A stretch of DNA of 64,000 bases, taken from NCBI GenBank assembly GCA_964215955.1, contig CAXPDR010000014.1:124001-188000 (forward strand), given 5' to 3'. Made by a program: the position numbers and the translations under genes. The notes under the pieces are model-generated. The model did not search any database, had not been told where the DNA came from, and saw only the letters and a list, made by a program, of their open reading frames with translations. Shown here in pieces: positions 17,052-25,818 of this stretch (positions are counted from its first letter, which is position 1; every line of letters starts with the position of its first letter). Origin of the DNA: GCA-2706205 sp964215955. GTDB lineage: Bacteria > Bdellovibrionota > Bacteriovoracia > Bacteriovoracales > Bacteriovoracaceae.

Positions 17052-17080
17052 AAAAAACCCACACCAAAAAGATGTGGGCT
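17052..17080 (-). terminator. Rho-independent terminator of the M1-like peptidase gene
   Basis: On the minus strand, an eight-pair stem (AGCCCACA/TGTGGGTT) with an A/T-rich loop is followed by TTTTTT. It begins 26 bases after the stop codon of the gene ending at 17106. Confidence 0.75.
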
Positions 17081-17105
17081 CCGTATATCTAAAAGAAAAT
17101 TTTAT

Positions 17106-18452
17106 TTATAATAATTCTTTCTCTTGGCTTTCACTTAAGATTGGATGAAATGGGTTATGTTCCTTTTCTAGATTCTCCTTGATAGAAGATCCTTTTCCGA
17201 AAATATACCTGTTAAATTCTGGAGTGAAGTCCCTTCCAGAGAAGTTTCTTAATTCTTTGATAAATGTTGTTGTTGTTACATTATGGTGAGAATATTGTTT
17301 GTGATATTCATTTAAAAAATTTATAAGTCCACCCTGGGCTTTGAGCTCATGATTTAAGTAGGCCATGAAATTAGCACCTTGTGAGTAAGCTTTTCTATCC
17401 GTAAATCTTCTATAATCTGAATGCCCACTCATTCTTGTGGAAGAAAAACCTGGACTACTAATTGACTTGTAGCCATTATCTCTCCAACTCGCAATGGCTT
17501 CATCCATCCAACCGGCGTTTCCATTTATTGGCATTACACCCCTTGCAAAATAACTATGTGTTAATTCATGGCCAAGAGCGCGGAGTGAAGTTATCGTTGC
17601 TCCACAGTATTCCATTCCACCACTTCCTGCTACATAAATTATTAAGTTCTCGTGAGGCCAAGGTCCTAATTTACTTTCAAGTTCCTTTAAAACTTTTTTA
17701 GAGCTACTAACCGCTTTTGATACATTGGAATCACTTGATGAATAGACTTGTACTTTAAAAGTCCTTCCAGAAATTGAAGTAAAATCGTAGCTATTTTCAC
17801 TAAATCGATCTTTTTTAGTTAAATGGAAAAAAATTGAAGAAGCCGTGTAGTAAGCAGGATAATTAATTTTAAACTTATTTATTGAAAGCTCTGAGACATT
17901 TCCATTGGTATAAACTTTGTGTTCTTCAATATTATTTCCAATTAGCTCTAATTCTAGATTCATTTGAAATTGGTCAAATTCAATATTAGTTGGAAGATAT
18001 CTTTCTAAATAAGATCTATCTTGAAGATCTGTCATCCAAAATGCAGAACTTACTGATTTTCCCCACCAAGCATAATCTATATTCTTACTAATTTCATTCT
18101 TAATATAAAGAGTGTGAATACCTGCAGGTACTGTTTTATGTACCATTTTGTACTTCGTAGAGTTGTCTGGTGATGATATTTCTACAATTTTAACTTCTAA
18201 ATCATTAAGCTTTGCATTGATAACATTTGGAACTAAATCAAATAAGATTTGTCCTGCCTTATTGGTTTCTAAGGTGATTTTAGTTTCGGCCATGACCTTT
18301 TTATTATCTAGATCATAAATAATACTTGTGTCGACCGTTTGAAAGTCAGCAAAGATAGCTTGACCGAATTTTGTTTTAAAACTTTGAGGTGCTTTGTCTA
18401 AATGAGCGAAGACTAAATTACTCATTAGTAGTATTGGTAAAATCCATTTCAC
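17106..18452 (-). CDS. Secreted M1-family-like zinc metallopeptidase (short)
   Basis: This 448-residue protein has a signal peptide (KWILPILLMSNLVFAH). It carries the M1 gluzincin motif HELTH, 18 residues, then Glu in GWMDEAIASW, and the upstream exopeptidase-type motif GGMEYCGAT in place of GAMEN. It lacks the large C-terminal helical domain of usual M1 aminopeptidases (600-900 residues). I start at the GTG at 18452 because AGGAG lies eight bases upstream; an upstream ATG at 18491 would spoil the signal peptide. It lies 76 bases behind the beta-barrel protease gene on the same strand, so the two may form an operon. Aminopeptidase activity is likely but the substrate is unknown. Confidence 0.82.
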   Translation of the reverse strand: MKWILPILLMSNLVFAHLDKAPQSFKTKFGQAIFADFQTVDTSIIYDLDNKKVMAETKITLETNKAGQILFDLVPNVINAKLNDLEVKIVEISSPDNSTKYKMVHKTVPAGIHTLYIKNEISKNIDYAWWGKSVSSAFWMTDLQDRSYLERYLPTNIEFDQFQMNLELELIGNNIEEHKVYTNGNVSELSINKFKINYPAYYTASSIFFHLTKKDRFSENSYDFTSISGRTFKVQVYSSSDSNVSKAVSSSKKVLKELESKLGPWPHENLIIYVAGSGGMEYCGATITSLRALGHELTHSYFARGVMPINGNAGWMDEAIASWRDNGYKSISSPGFSSTRMSGHSDYRRFTDRKAYSQGANFMAYLNHELKAQGGLINFLNEYHKQYSHHNVTTTTFIKELRNFSGRDFTPEFNRYIFGKGSSIKENLEKEHNPFHPILSESQEKELL

Positions 18453-18528
18453 TTTTATCTCTCCTTGATAATTTTTGAATGGAAATATCATAGAATTTAT
18501 TTAATCAGGCGTAAAGTTTTAAGCTTTT

Positions 18529-21300
18529 TTACAGCAAACTAGCTAAAAAAATCTCCACATGGGATTCTTCCTGCCCATGTTTTGTAAGAAATCTTATCCC
18601 GTAGGTTAGGGGTAACTTCCTTAAAGTATTAGTTTCAAAGTAAATTTCAGCACCAAATGAACTTAGGCTTCGGATATTTTCCTGATCTTTGTAGTCGGTC
18701 ATGTCGAAAAATAGAGTTGAGTAAATTCGAGTAAGGTAAATCCAGTCCAAAGCACCAGCTTGAGGATAAATAATTGGTAGAGTGTACTCTAATTCATATT
18801 TTTGGAGCATAGGAGTAAAGCTATACCCATGACCCCTTGAGAATTGGTACTCAATGAAGCCTGTGTAGTTTTGTTGAAGGCGGTATTGATCTTTATCATT
18901 CGGTCTAAACTCGCCAAAATAATTTAAACCAATGATATGATTTCTAAATAAACTCGGAAGAAAAGTATCAAGATTATATTGAGCAAGATAGTTATTTGAG
19001 TCCCTTTCATCTACAGAAAGATTGAAATAGCTTGCGCTAAAAGTATAACCCAATGATGGTTTTGGCTCCTGTAAGGTTTTAGCTTTTAATATTGAGGAGT
19101 TTAAAGTTATTCCATCTATCTGGTAATGCTCATTATTGAGCTTATTTTTAGAAGTATATTCATTTTCAGTTGTGATTATTAGACCTTTGCTAAAGCCTAA
19201 AGCGTGGTATCCATTAAATAAGTTTTGAGTATGAAAATATGGAAGGGTCATGCTTATTAGACCGGTGTATTCTTTCCATCTCGTGGTAATACTTGAATCT
19301 AATTCCTCTTCTCTTTCTGCTCTATCAAGAGTGATGCCAAAAATAGGGTAATATTTAGAATATAAAAAGGTACCACCGAAATAACTAGCACCACTTGCGT
19401 AAGAACTTCCTGCGTAGAGGTTTAATGACTTTGTTCCGAGATAATTTTGGCTTGTTCCATTTAATTCAAATCCTCTATCACTGAAGAAAGACCAACTATG
19501 GGGCTTAAGCAATTCCTGATGGTCTATGTATTTCTCTGCGTCCTTTTTTATGAAATTTAAATCTCTACGGTTTAAAGGAGCAGGCTTTTGTGAGTGAAAA
19601 TTATCTGATGCCCCTCTAGATAAATATAAATCAGAATTATAAATAGTGTCTGCTTTGATCTCATTACAATAAAGATCGATATTTTTTATACTCGATCCAT
19701 TGGCGTGAGTATTTGAAAAATAAAGTTGGTTATCAAATCTGAAAGGATGGTGAGCGCCTAGTTCTGGCCGATGGCACAGAGAGAGTTTGTTATTTATCAA
19801 ATCCATTTCAAAAATAGATACTACTCCTTGAAAGTCACCTTCAAAGTAAACCTTATTATCCCAATGGTTGAGGGCATAAATATTATTTCGCGTGCTTTTG
19901 GTTATTTGAAAAAATTTCTTACTCTCTAAGTTAACTTTAGCAAAGTATTTTTTACCTTCCTCGTCAAGGATTAGAGCTACAAGTTCTTGTTCATTTATAA
20001 ATGAAAATTCAGCGATATTATGAGATGTTTCTTCAGGTCTAATTTCAGTTACTAATTTTCCATCTAAATCTAAAATATGAAGTTTAAATCCTTTTTGATC
20101 CGAAAAATGTATTGCCCCTAATTTCTTTCCAGATGGTGAGAGCCTTGGGTGATAATATCTCTGGCTTTGGGTAATTCTTGTTTGTTTACCTGAGTTGTGA
20201 TTAAGCAAAAATAAATCACTACTACCTTGAAAAAGATATCTTCTATGAGGTCTTTGCTGTACATAAATCATATGGGTGTCATTAACATCTATATGAGAAA
20301 TAGATGGGCTAATATTGAGCTCTTTTAATAGTTTATCATTTTTATATAATCCCCAGTAAGTATTCAAATCTTTTTTAAGGTAATATTTATTTGTTTTGGT
20401 TATGATAGGGTATTGAGAAGTAGAATATATTTTATTTTTTAAGGGCTTTTGGTTTAAGTTCCATTCGTCTTTTAGCTTATCAAAAGTTTCATGAAAAAAT
20501 TGCTCAAAACTTATTCCACTATGAACTTTAAAACCATTATAAAAAGCATAAAAATTCCATGGTCGATATGTTGAATAATAGGCCACATTTTTCCAAAAGT
20601 TTTTTCCGAAACGGCGATAACCCTCGGTAATTAAAAAATATCCATATACATAAAGGTTGGGAAGGTTTTCAGTATAGCTTCCCGCTAGAAGGTCATCATA
20701 TTTTGGGATTTCACCTGAACTTAATATGGCCCTAAGTCTCTCGTTGAATCTAGGAGATCGTCCTCTTCCTCCATCACTTAAGGTTGTCTCTGTATAAACA
20801 GCATCTCCTTCGAAATACCAGGTCGGCATGATAATATGAATGAGGATAGCTGTAAGACTTTCTCCAAATAACTTATAACCCCAGTTAACATAGCCTTGAT
20901 TTAAATATTCATATTGAACAACATGTCTATATTCGTGAATTGCAAGACTTTGTAACCACTCTAAGGAACCAACAATAGGGGTTATAGAAGAAAAATTATA
21001 CCATTCAGATCTTCTAGGTGCGAGGGTGACAAAACCATTTGGAATGTGAACTTCTGGCCTTAGAACTAAATTAAGCTTCTTTGGTAAAATTTGGTATGGG
21101 CCTGTAACTTCTTTTCGATAATGTTCTAATAAGCTAATTGACTCTCTTCCCTTGGCCTCTAGGTAATCTGGAAAGATAACATTGAAATTTTCACTTTCAA
21201 TTTTTTTCCAGTTTATATCAGGTTGGCTTTGAAAAGGAGATATTTGGCTGAATGCAAGAAAAGAATAACAGAGAGAAATAATCAGTAGTAAAGTTTTCAT
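18529..21300 (-). CDS. Outer-membrane protease-like protein: HEYRH domain, TolB-like propeller, C-terminal beta-barrel
   Basis: This 923-residue exported protein (signal peptide MKTLLLIISLCYSFLAFS) has three parts. Residues 25-300 form a zinc peptidase-like domain with HEYRH at 122-126 and a likely third ligand in WYFEGDA (Glu164). Residues 320-600 hold WD40/TolB-like propeller repeats (HPRLSPSGKKLGAIHFSD). Residues 620-923 are strand-rich, with aromatic-bounded strands, fitting a surface-antigen-like outer-membrane barrel. The same peptidase/propeller/barrel order occurs in Bacteroidota and Bdellovibrionota proteins often annotated as biopolymer transporter Tol. A surface-displayed protease is the best reading; catalysis is unproven. 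Confidence 0.72.
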   Translation of the reverse strand: MKTLLLIISLCYSFLAFSQISPFQSQPDINWKKIESENFNVIFPDYLEAKGRESISLLEHYRKEVTGPYQILPKKLNLVLRPEVHIPNGFVTLAPRRSEWYNFSSITPIVGSLEWLQSLAIHEYRHVVQYEYLNQGYVNWGYKLFGESLTAILIHIIMPTWYFEGDAVYTETTLSDGGRGRSPRFNERLRAILSSGEIPKYDDLLAGSYTENLPNLYVYGYFLITEGYRRFGKNFWKNVAYYSTYRPWNFYAFYNGFKVHSGISFEQFFHETFDKLKDEWNLNQKPLKNKIYSTSQYPIITKTNKYYLKKDLNTYWGLYKNDKLLKELNISPSISHIDVNDTHMIYVQQRPHRRYLFQGSSDLFLLNHNSGKQTRITQSQRYYHPRLSPSGKKLGAIHFSDQKGFKLHILDLDGKLVTEIRPEETSHNIAEFSFINEQELVALILDEEGKKYFAKVNLESKKFFQITKSTRNNIYALNHWDNKVYFEGDFQGVVSIFEMDLINNKLSLCHRPELGAHHPFRFDNQLYFSNTHANGSSIKNIDLYCNEIKADTIYNSDLYLSRGASDNFHSQKPAPLNRRDLNFIKKDAEKYIDHQELLKPHSWSFFSDRGFELNGTSQNYLGTKSLNLYAGSSYASGASYFGGTFLYSKYYPIFGITLDRAEREEELDSSITTRWKEYTGLISMTLPYFHTQNLFNGYHALGFSKGLIITTENEYTSKNKLNNEHYQIDGITLNSSILKAKTLQEPKPSLGYTFSASYFNLSVDERDSNNYLAQYNLDTFLPSLFRNHIIGLNYFGEFRPNDKDQYRLQQNYTGFIEYQFSRGHGYSFTPMLQKYELEYTLPIIYPQAGALDWIYLTRIYSTLFFDMTDYKDQENIRSLSSFGAEIYFETNTLRKLPLTYGIRFLTKHGQEESHVEIFLASLL

Positions 21301-21438
21301 TGAAATATTTTATGTGGATAAATTAAGTATGGGAAGTAAGAGTTTAACAATTACTTACATTTCTTGAAAAAAACATAGAAGGTGATTTAATTAAAAGATA
21401 AACATTTATTTAACTTTTCAAAAAATCAGGAGGATTGC

Positions 21439-22671
21439 ATGAAAAGGATTGCTATAATGGCCGCTCTATTGAGTACTACTGCATTTGGAGCAGAGTACAT
21501 TGTCAAAGTTAAACCAGAATATAAGAATAAAGCTAATCTTGCTGCATTTGGAAATTCTAAAGCATTAAACGTTTCTTTCGGAGATTTCTATCTTGTAAAG
21601 ACTCAAAATAAATCACAAATTGAACTTCTTAAAAATCAAGACTTTGTTGATTATGTAGAACCTAATTTTGCTTATTCAACTTTTAATTCACCCAGTGATG
21701 CTGACTTTGGTAAGCAGTGGGGACTTAATAACGATGGTAAAAACTCAGGATCTTGGTGGTCGAGAGGAAAAGTCGGTGTAGATGTTTCAGCTCTAGAGGC
21801 ATGGAAAATCACTAAAGGATCTAAGGAAATTAAGATAGCTGTTATAGATACAGGTGTTGATTATAAGCATAAAGACTTAAAAAATAATATTATGGTTAAC
21901 GAGCTTGAATTAAATGGAATAGAGGGAGTTGATGACGATGGAAATGGTTATGTTGATGATGTTTATGGTTATGATTTTGCAAATAATGATGCAGATCCAA
22001 TGGATGGACATGGCCATGGTACTCACTGTGCAGGAGTAATAGGGGCAGATCATAACTCTATTGGGATTGCAGGTGTGAATGCTCATGTTTCAATCTTACC
22101 AATTAAGTTTTTAACAGATAAGGGTGGTGGAACTTTAGAAGGAGCCTTGAAAGCGATTGAGTATGCAACTTCAAGAGGTGTGAATATTATGAGTAACTCT
22201 TGGGGAGGCGGAGGAAGATCTCAAGCCTTATACGATGCTATTGAAGCTGCAAGGGATGCTGGAATAACATTTATTGCAGCCGCTGGTAATTCAAACTCTG
22301 ATAATGATGCTAAAGCAACTTACCCAGCTAATTACAAATTAGATAATGTTGTTTCCGTTGGTGCTTTAGATGGTAAGGGAAAGAGAGCAAGCTTTTCTAA
22401 CTATGGTAAGAAAACAGTTCACGTTTTTGCACCGGGTGTGGATATTTATTCAACAGTTCATAATAACAGATATCAAAAAATGTCTGGTACTAGTATGGCC
22501 TGTCCACATGTTTCTGGAGTTGCAGGTCTTTTACTTGCAAGTGAGCCTAACCTAACATACTCAGATATTAAAGATCGATTAATGAATACCTCAGTGATAT
22601 CAACTGATATAAACTCTTATACAGCTTCAGGTTATGTAGATGCTCATAAAGCGCTTACTAATAAGAGATAA
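21439..22671 (+). CDS. Secreted subtilisin-like serine protease (S8)
   Basis: This 410-residue preproprotein has a signal peptide, an I9-like propeptide (YIVKVKPEYKNKANLAAFG to about residue 95), then a subtilase domain. The triad is Asp137 in AVIDTGVDY, His193 in GHGHGTHCAGV and Ser352 in SGTSMACPHVSG; the oxyanion Asn is in AAAGNSNSD. Acidic loops (VDDDGNGYVDD) suggest calcium binding. A strong AGGAGG precedes the ATG. It is divergent from the two metallopeptidase genes and ends at a clear terminator. The enzyme should be an extracellular or periplasmic endoprotease. Confidence 0.95.
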   Translation: MKRIAIMAALLSTTAFGAEYIVKVKPEYKNKANLAAFGNSKALNVSFGDFYLVKTQNKSQIELLKNQDFVDYVEPNFAYSTFNSPSDADFGKQWGLNNDGKNSGSWWSRGKVGVDVSALEAWKITKGSKEIKIAVIDTGVDYKHKDLKNNIMVNELELNGIEGVDDDGNGYVDDVYGYDFANNDADPMDGHGHGTHCAGVIGADHNSIGIAGVNAHVSILPIKFLTDKGGGTLEGALKAIEYATSRGVNIMSNSWGGGGRSQALYDAIEAARDAGITFIAAAGNSNSDNDAKATYPANYKLDNVVSVGALDGKGKRASFSNYGKKTVHVFAPGVDIYSTVHNNRYQKMSGTSMACPHVSGVAGLLLASEPNLTYSDIKDRLMNTSVISTDINSYTASGYVDAHKALTNKR

Positions 22672-22700
22672 GTTAAAAGCTCTTGTCATTAAGTGAATAT

Positions 22701-22730
22701 AAAGACCCATTTAAAAAATGGGTCTTTTTT
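22701..22730 (+). terminator. Rho-independent terminator after the subtilase gene
   Basis: The stem AAGACCCATTT/AAATGGGTCTT is followed by TTTTTT on the plus strand. It starts about 30 bases after the subtilase stop and touches the 3' end of the convergent methyltransferase gene. Confidence 0.85.
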
Positions 22731-24021
22731 ATATTGAATTTAAATCTTTTTTTATTTTTGTGATGATATTTTTTGCATAATATAACGCCTGTTCTTGATC
22801 AATTTTAAATTCTTTTGAAATAATGATAGAAATCTCAAAGGCATTTGTATCTTTTGTTATTTGAGATAGGATAGCGCTTATAAGTTGGTTAGAGCTTTTG
22901 TATTCTTGTAATCTTTCATCCCATTTTAAAATATCTTTTGATTTTAAGTCTAGGTGATCAGGTGATAATTCTTTCTTCTTTTTATCTGCTTTGATAAAAA
23001 GGACGTCTTCTATTCTATTTTGTGAAGCATTCGGATTAGTTAAATACTCAATCGTTTTATTTTCGGATTTTACATGAGAAAAAGATCTTTGGTATTCTTC
23101 TTGGATTTCCTCTTTCGTAAATTGTTCATAAAAATCATCTTTATGAATATTTGAGGGGCCAATAAATAATTGGCTTCCATTTGGTTTTAAGTAAAAATTC
23201 ACCAAGTTTAGTGCATCCGAAAAATTAATATCTAATATATCAAGAAACCAAGGACATATAATGATATCGAATGCTTCTTTTTCAAAAGGGAGATGGGGAA
23301 AAGTTCCCAAGGTGAATAAATGATTTTCAATTTTTAAACTCTGACCTTGGATATGATATTTATGAACTGTTTTATCAATATCTTTAGGATAACTTTCAAT
23401 ATTCCACAAATCGAGAGCATTCCCTGAAGTAATAGTTTGGGCCATGAAAGAGAGAAATGGGTTATGGTCTAAGCTGTAAAAATGTGAATTCGGAGAAGAT
23501 TTTGCCAATTCGAAACTTAATCGACCCGCTCCAGAGCCTAAAATTAAGACTTTTAAGTCTGGTTGGGTGAAATGTTTTTTGCAATAATCAGTATAAACTT
23601 CTATTTCTTCTGTAATCCAAGTCCAGTCTCTGAAGATCAGATTGAAGTAACTATGAATTTGCTGTGTCGATGGAAGAAGATCAATTGCTTCGTGCCCTAA
23701 AAAAGGGGCTAGAATATTTTCAAAGACTTTTAGATTTTCTTCTTTAGCAGTAAAAACTTTAGTGAATCTTTTTTTTCTATTTTCACTTTGCTCAAGCTTA
23801 AGCATTGTACTTAAATACCCTAAAAAACTTTTTTCCTGCTCTATAAATTTAGATATCTTACTTGACCAGGTTAAGAAAGTTTCTTCTATATTGGGGTAAA
23901 GTAGGGGCATTGAATTCATTATAGGGTATGAAGTGGTATCAGTAAAAAGCTCATCTTCCGAGAGTTTTAATTCTTCTCTTGTTTCCGGACACCTTAGTAA
24001 TTTAAAAAGTTCTTTGTTCAT
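22729..24021 (-). CDS. SAM methyltransferase with Trm112-like N-terminus and possible PqqD-like C-terminus
   Basis: This 430-residue protein begins with a Trm112-like segment (LFKLLRCPETREELKL, SYPIMNSMPLLYP), though only one zinc-type Cys remains. The central methyltransferase domain has motif I KVLILGSGAGRLSFELA, an acidic SLDHNPF after strand 2, and DIIICPWFLDIL as motif IV, somewhat like carnosine/N2227-type methyltransferases. The last 50 residues (AFEISIIISKEFKIDQEQAL) resemble a PqqD-type winged helix, the peptide-chaperone fold of RiPP and radical-SAM systems; that part is tentative. A DUF938 methyltransferase gene lies 22 bases upstream on the same strand. The substrate is unknown. 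Confidence 0.7.
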   Translation of the reverse strand: MNKELFKLLRCPETREELKLSEDELFTDTTSYPIMNSMPLLYPNIEETFLTWSSKISKFIEQEKSFLGYLSTMLKLEQSENRKKRFTKVFTAKEENLKVFENILAPFLGHEAIDLLPSTQQIHSYFNLIFRDWTWITEEIEVYTDYCKKHFTQPDLKVLILGSGAGRLSFELAKSSPNSHFYSLDHNPFLSFMAQTITSGNALDLWNIESYPKDIDKTVHKYHIQGQSLKIENHLFTLGTFPHLPFEKEAFDIIICPWFLDILDINFSDALNLVNFYLKPNGSQLFIGPSNIHKDDFYEQFTKEEIQEEYQRSFSHVKSENKTIEYLTNPNASQNRIEDVLFIKADKKKKELSPDHLDLKSKDILKWDERLQEYKSSNQLISAILSQITKDTNAFEISIIISKEFKIDQEQALYYAKNIITKIKKDLNSI

Positions 24022-24043
24022 ACTTTGATTCTAACCAAAGCCA

Positions 24044-24637
24044 TTATCGATTGAAAACCAATAAGTAGTTATTAGCAGGCATTTTTATAAACTCTTTAAA
24101 ATTCCAATTTTTGCCATTAAGCATACTCCTTACATCCTCAAAATTTTTCACTCCACCCTTTGGAAACTTTGATTTAATCCATAAGTCAAATTCAGCATTT
24201 GATTGAGTGGTGAACTCACCATCAAATTTAAATGCTCCGTAAATAAATAAATATCCATCCTTTTTGCAAAATTCATGAATTTTATGACAAAACGTCTTAA
24301 CCTCAGTATCCGACATAATATGAATCGTATTAATGGTTAAAATATAATCAAATGTATTGTTTATATTATGTTCAATCTTACTTTCAACCACTTGAAAGTG
24401 CTTAGGTGGTAAGCTTAGGCTATTCAATTGTTCAAATTTATATATTAATGGAGCTAAGTTTTCGGGCATATCAGATGTTTGCCAGGATAATTTTAGTTTC
24501 TCGGATAGATATTCTGCATGCTGCCCTGTGTAGCTTCCTATCTCAAGTAACTCTTTATTGGGAGAAATGAAGCTTTTTAATTCATTATATAGGGGCTCTT
24601 TGTTATTTTCACATGATTGAAGAATAGGAATCTCCAT
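24044..24637 (-). CDS. DUF938 family methyltransferase-like protein
   Basis: This 197-residue protein matches the DUF938 pattern: N-terminal SCENNKEPLYNELKSFI, motif I LLEIGSYTGQHAEYLSEKL and WQTSDMPENL. It later has YILTINTIHIMS at motif IV and GYLFIYGAFKFDGEFT, all characteristic of the family (human relative METTL26). Its SAM dependence is inferred from the fold and the substrate is unknown. It is the first gene of a two-gene minus-strand unit with the larger methyltransferase, and is divergent from the secreted metalloprotease. Confidence 0.84.
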   Translation of the reverse strand: MEIPILQSCENNKEPLYNELKSFISPNKELLEIGSYTGQHAEYLSEKLKLSWQTSDMPENLAPLIYKFEQLNSLSLPPKHFQVVESKIEHNINNTFDYILTINTIHIMSDTEVKTFCHKIHEFCKKDGYLFIYGAFKFDGEFTTQSNAEFDLWIKSKFPKGGVKNFEDVRSMLNGKNWNFKEFIKMPANNYLLVFNR

Positions 24638-24685
24638 ATTTTACCTACTTTTTAATTATTTAAGACAAATGTCTATGACTTTGAT

Positions 24686-25429
24686 ATGTCCATTCTTATG
24701 AAATATTTAATAATGATTTTGCTTATTTGTACAATTTCTAACTCTTATGCAGGTCTTAACTATCAGGAGTATTTAGGGGTTAAAATTGCCTTAGAAAAAG
24801 CCTTTTTAGATATAAGACCTGATGACACTCATACCCTAGAGATAAATAAACCTGTAGGTGAAGATCAATTCTATTGGTTTAATCTTGATATGGTTCATGC
24901 TTCTTATTCTGGATACGAGGCCGATGGTAAGAATTTTCATCATGTATTTCTATTCGGAGGCTTTATTAGGCTCCAGGAGATGACTAAGGATGGTTTGGCA
25001 CTTACTGGTTGTCATGAAATAGGCCATGGACTTGGAGGATTCCCGAAGAAAACTAGCGGAAGTTCTACTGAGGGACAATCAGACTATTTTTCTACCAAAG
25101 ATTGTTTAGAAGTTGTTTTTAAATATCTTCCATTAGATAAAGAAATACCTAGTGATGACTATGAAATAAAATTTTGTCAAAAATATTCAGCAAATTTTAA
25201 TTACTGTTTGAGAGCCTTTAATGCTTTAAAGAGTGATATTTACTTTTTTGAAACATTAGGTGATTATACCAGAGTTGATTCTTACGCACTGGAAGTGGCG
25301 GTTGATTTAAATACTGATCCATCTTTTTATCCTAGTGCTCAATGCCGTATTGATACAATGATTCATGGAATTATAGATATTGAAAGACCAATATGTTGGT
25401 TTCCAAAAGGAATAGAGAGAAAGTTATGA
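24686..25429 (+). CDS. Secreted HEIGH/EGQSD zinc metalloprotease-like protein
   Basis: This 247-residue protein has a signal peptide (MKYLIMILLICTISNSYAG) and the zincin motif CHEIGHGLGG (His110, Glu111, His114). TEGQSDYFSTKDC follows 15 residues later, where the Glu of EGQSD is a good third zinc ligand. The cysteines before HEIGH and after the EGQSD segment could pair. This HExxH-GLGG plus EGQSDYF combination recurs, as far as I recall, in uncharacterised exported proteins of Bdellovibrio-like bacteria. ATGs at 24686 and 24698 are both possible starts; the signal peptide fits the second slightly better. The next gene overlaps its stop by four bases (ATGA). Confidence 0.68.
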   Translation: MSILMKYLIMILLICTISNSYAGLNYQEYLGVKIALEKAFLDIRPDDTHTLEINKPVGEDQFYWFNLDMVHASYSGYEADGKNFHHVFLFGGFIRLQEMTKDGLALTGCHEIGHGLGGFPKKTSGSSTEGQSDYFSTKDCLEVVFKYLPLDKEIPSDDYEIKFCQKYSANFNYCLRAFNALKSDIYFFETLGDYTRVDSYALEVAVDLNTDPSFYPSAQCRIDTMIHGIIDIERPICWFPKGIERKL

Positions 25430-25818
25430 TGGAAAAATTTGTAGAGACCTTATATAAAAATTTAACTCTTAATGGATTTCCTAACAAGAGAGTAAGTCTT
25501 CCTACTGAAAAAATGTATGAAGTAGCTGATAATAAAAATTTGAGTTTAAATAAGGCACTAGAAACGTTGAGTGAAACATATGATTTAGTTTATGAAATTG
25601 GAGATGATAAAATTTTATTTGAGGCTGAGGTTAAGTCAGCAGAAGATAATTTAAATTTCTCTAACCTAGATCAAAACGAAATGTTTAAAAAAGCACAAGA
25701 GTTTCTTTCTAAAATGGATCCTGCTGAGGTTCAAAAAATGCAAGAACAAGTTATGAATATGTCTGAGTCTGAGAAAGAAGAACTTCTAAGGAAGGGAAAA
25801 GATCTAGGCATTATGTAG
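25426..25818 (+). CDS. Small cytoplasmic protein, unknown function
   Basis: This 130-residue protein starts at an ATG overlapping the previous stop (ATGA), with GAGAGAAAG upstream. An in-frame upstream ATG at 25393 lies inside the previous gene and is unlikely. It has no signal peptide. The C-terminus is helical and charged (MQEQVMNMSESEKEELLRKG). The N-terminal 70 residues could form a small winged-helix-like fold. Translational coupling to the secreted metalloprotease is implied by the overlap. It converges with the histidine kinase gene, overlapping by 15 bases. Confidence 0.6.
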   Translation: MMEKFVETLYKNLTLNGFPNKRVSLPTEKMYEVADNKNLSLNKALETLSETYDLVYEIGDDKILFEAEVKSAEDNLNFSNLDQNEMFKKAQEFLSKMDPAEVQKMQEQVMNMSESEKEELLRKGKDLGIM

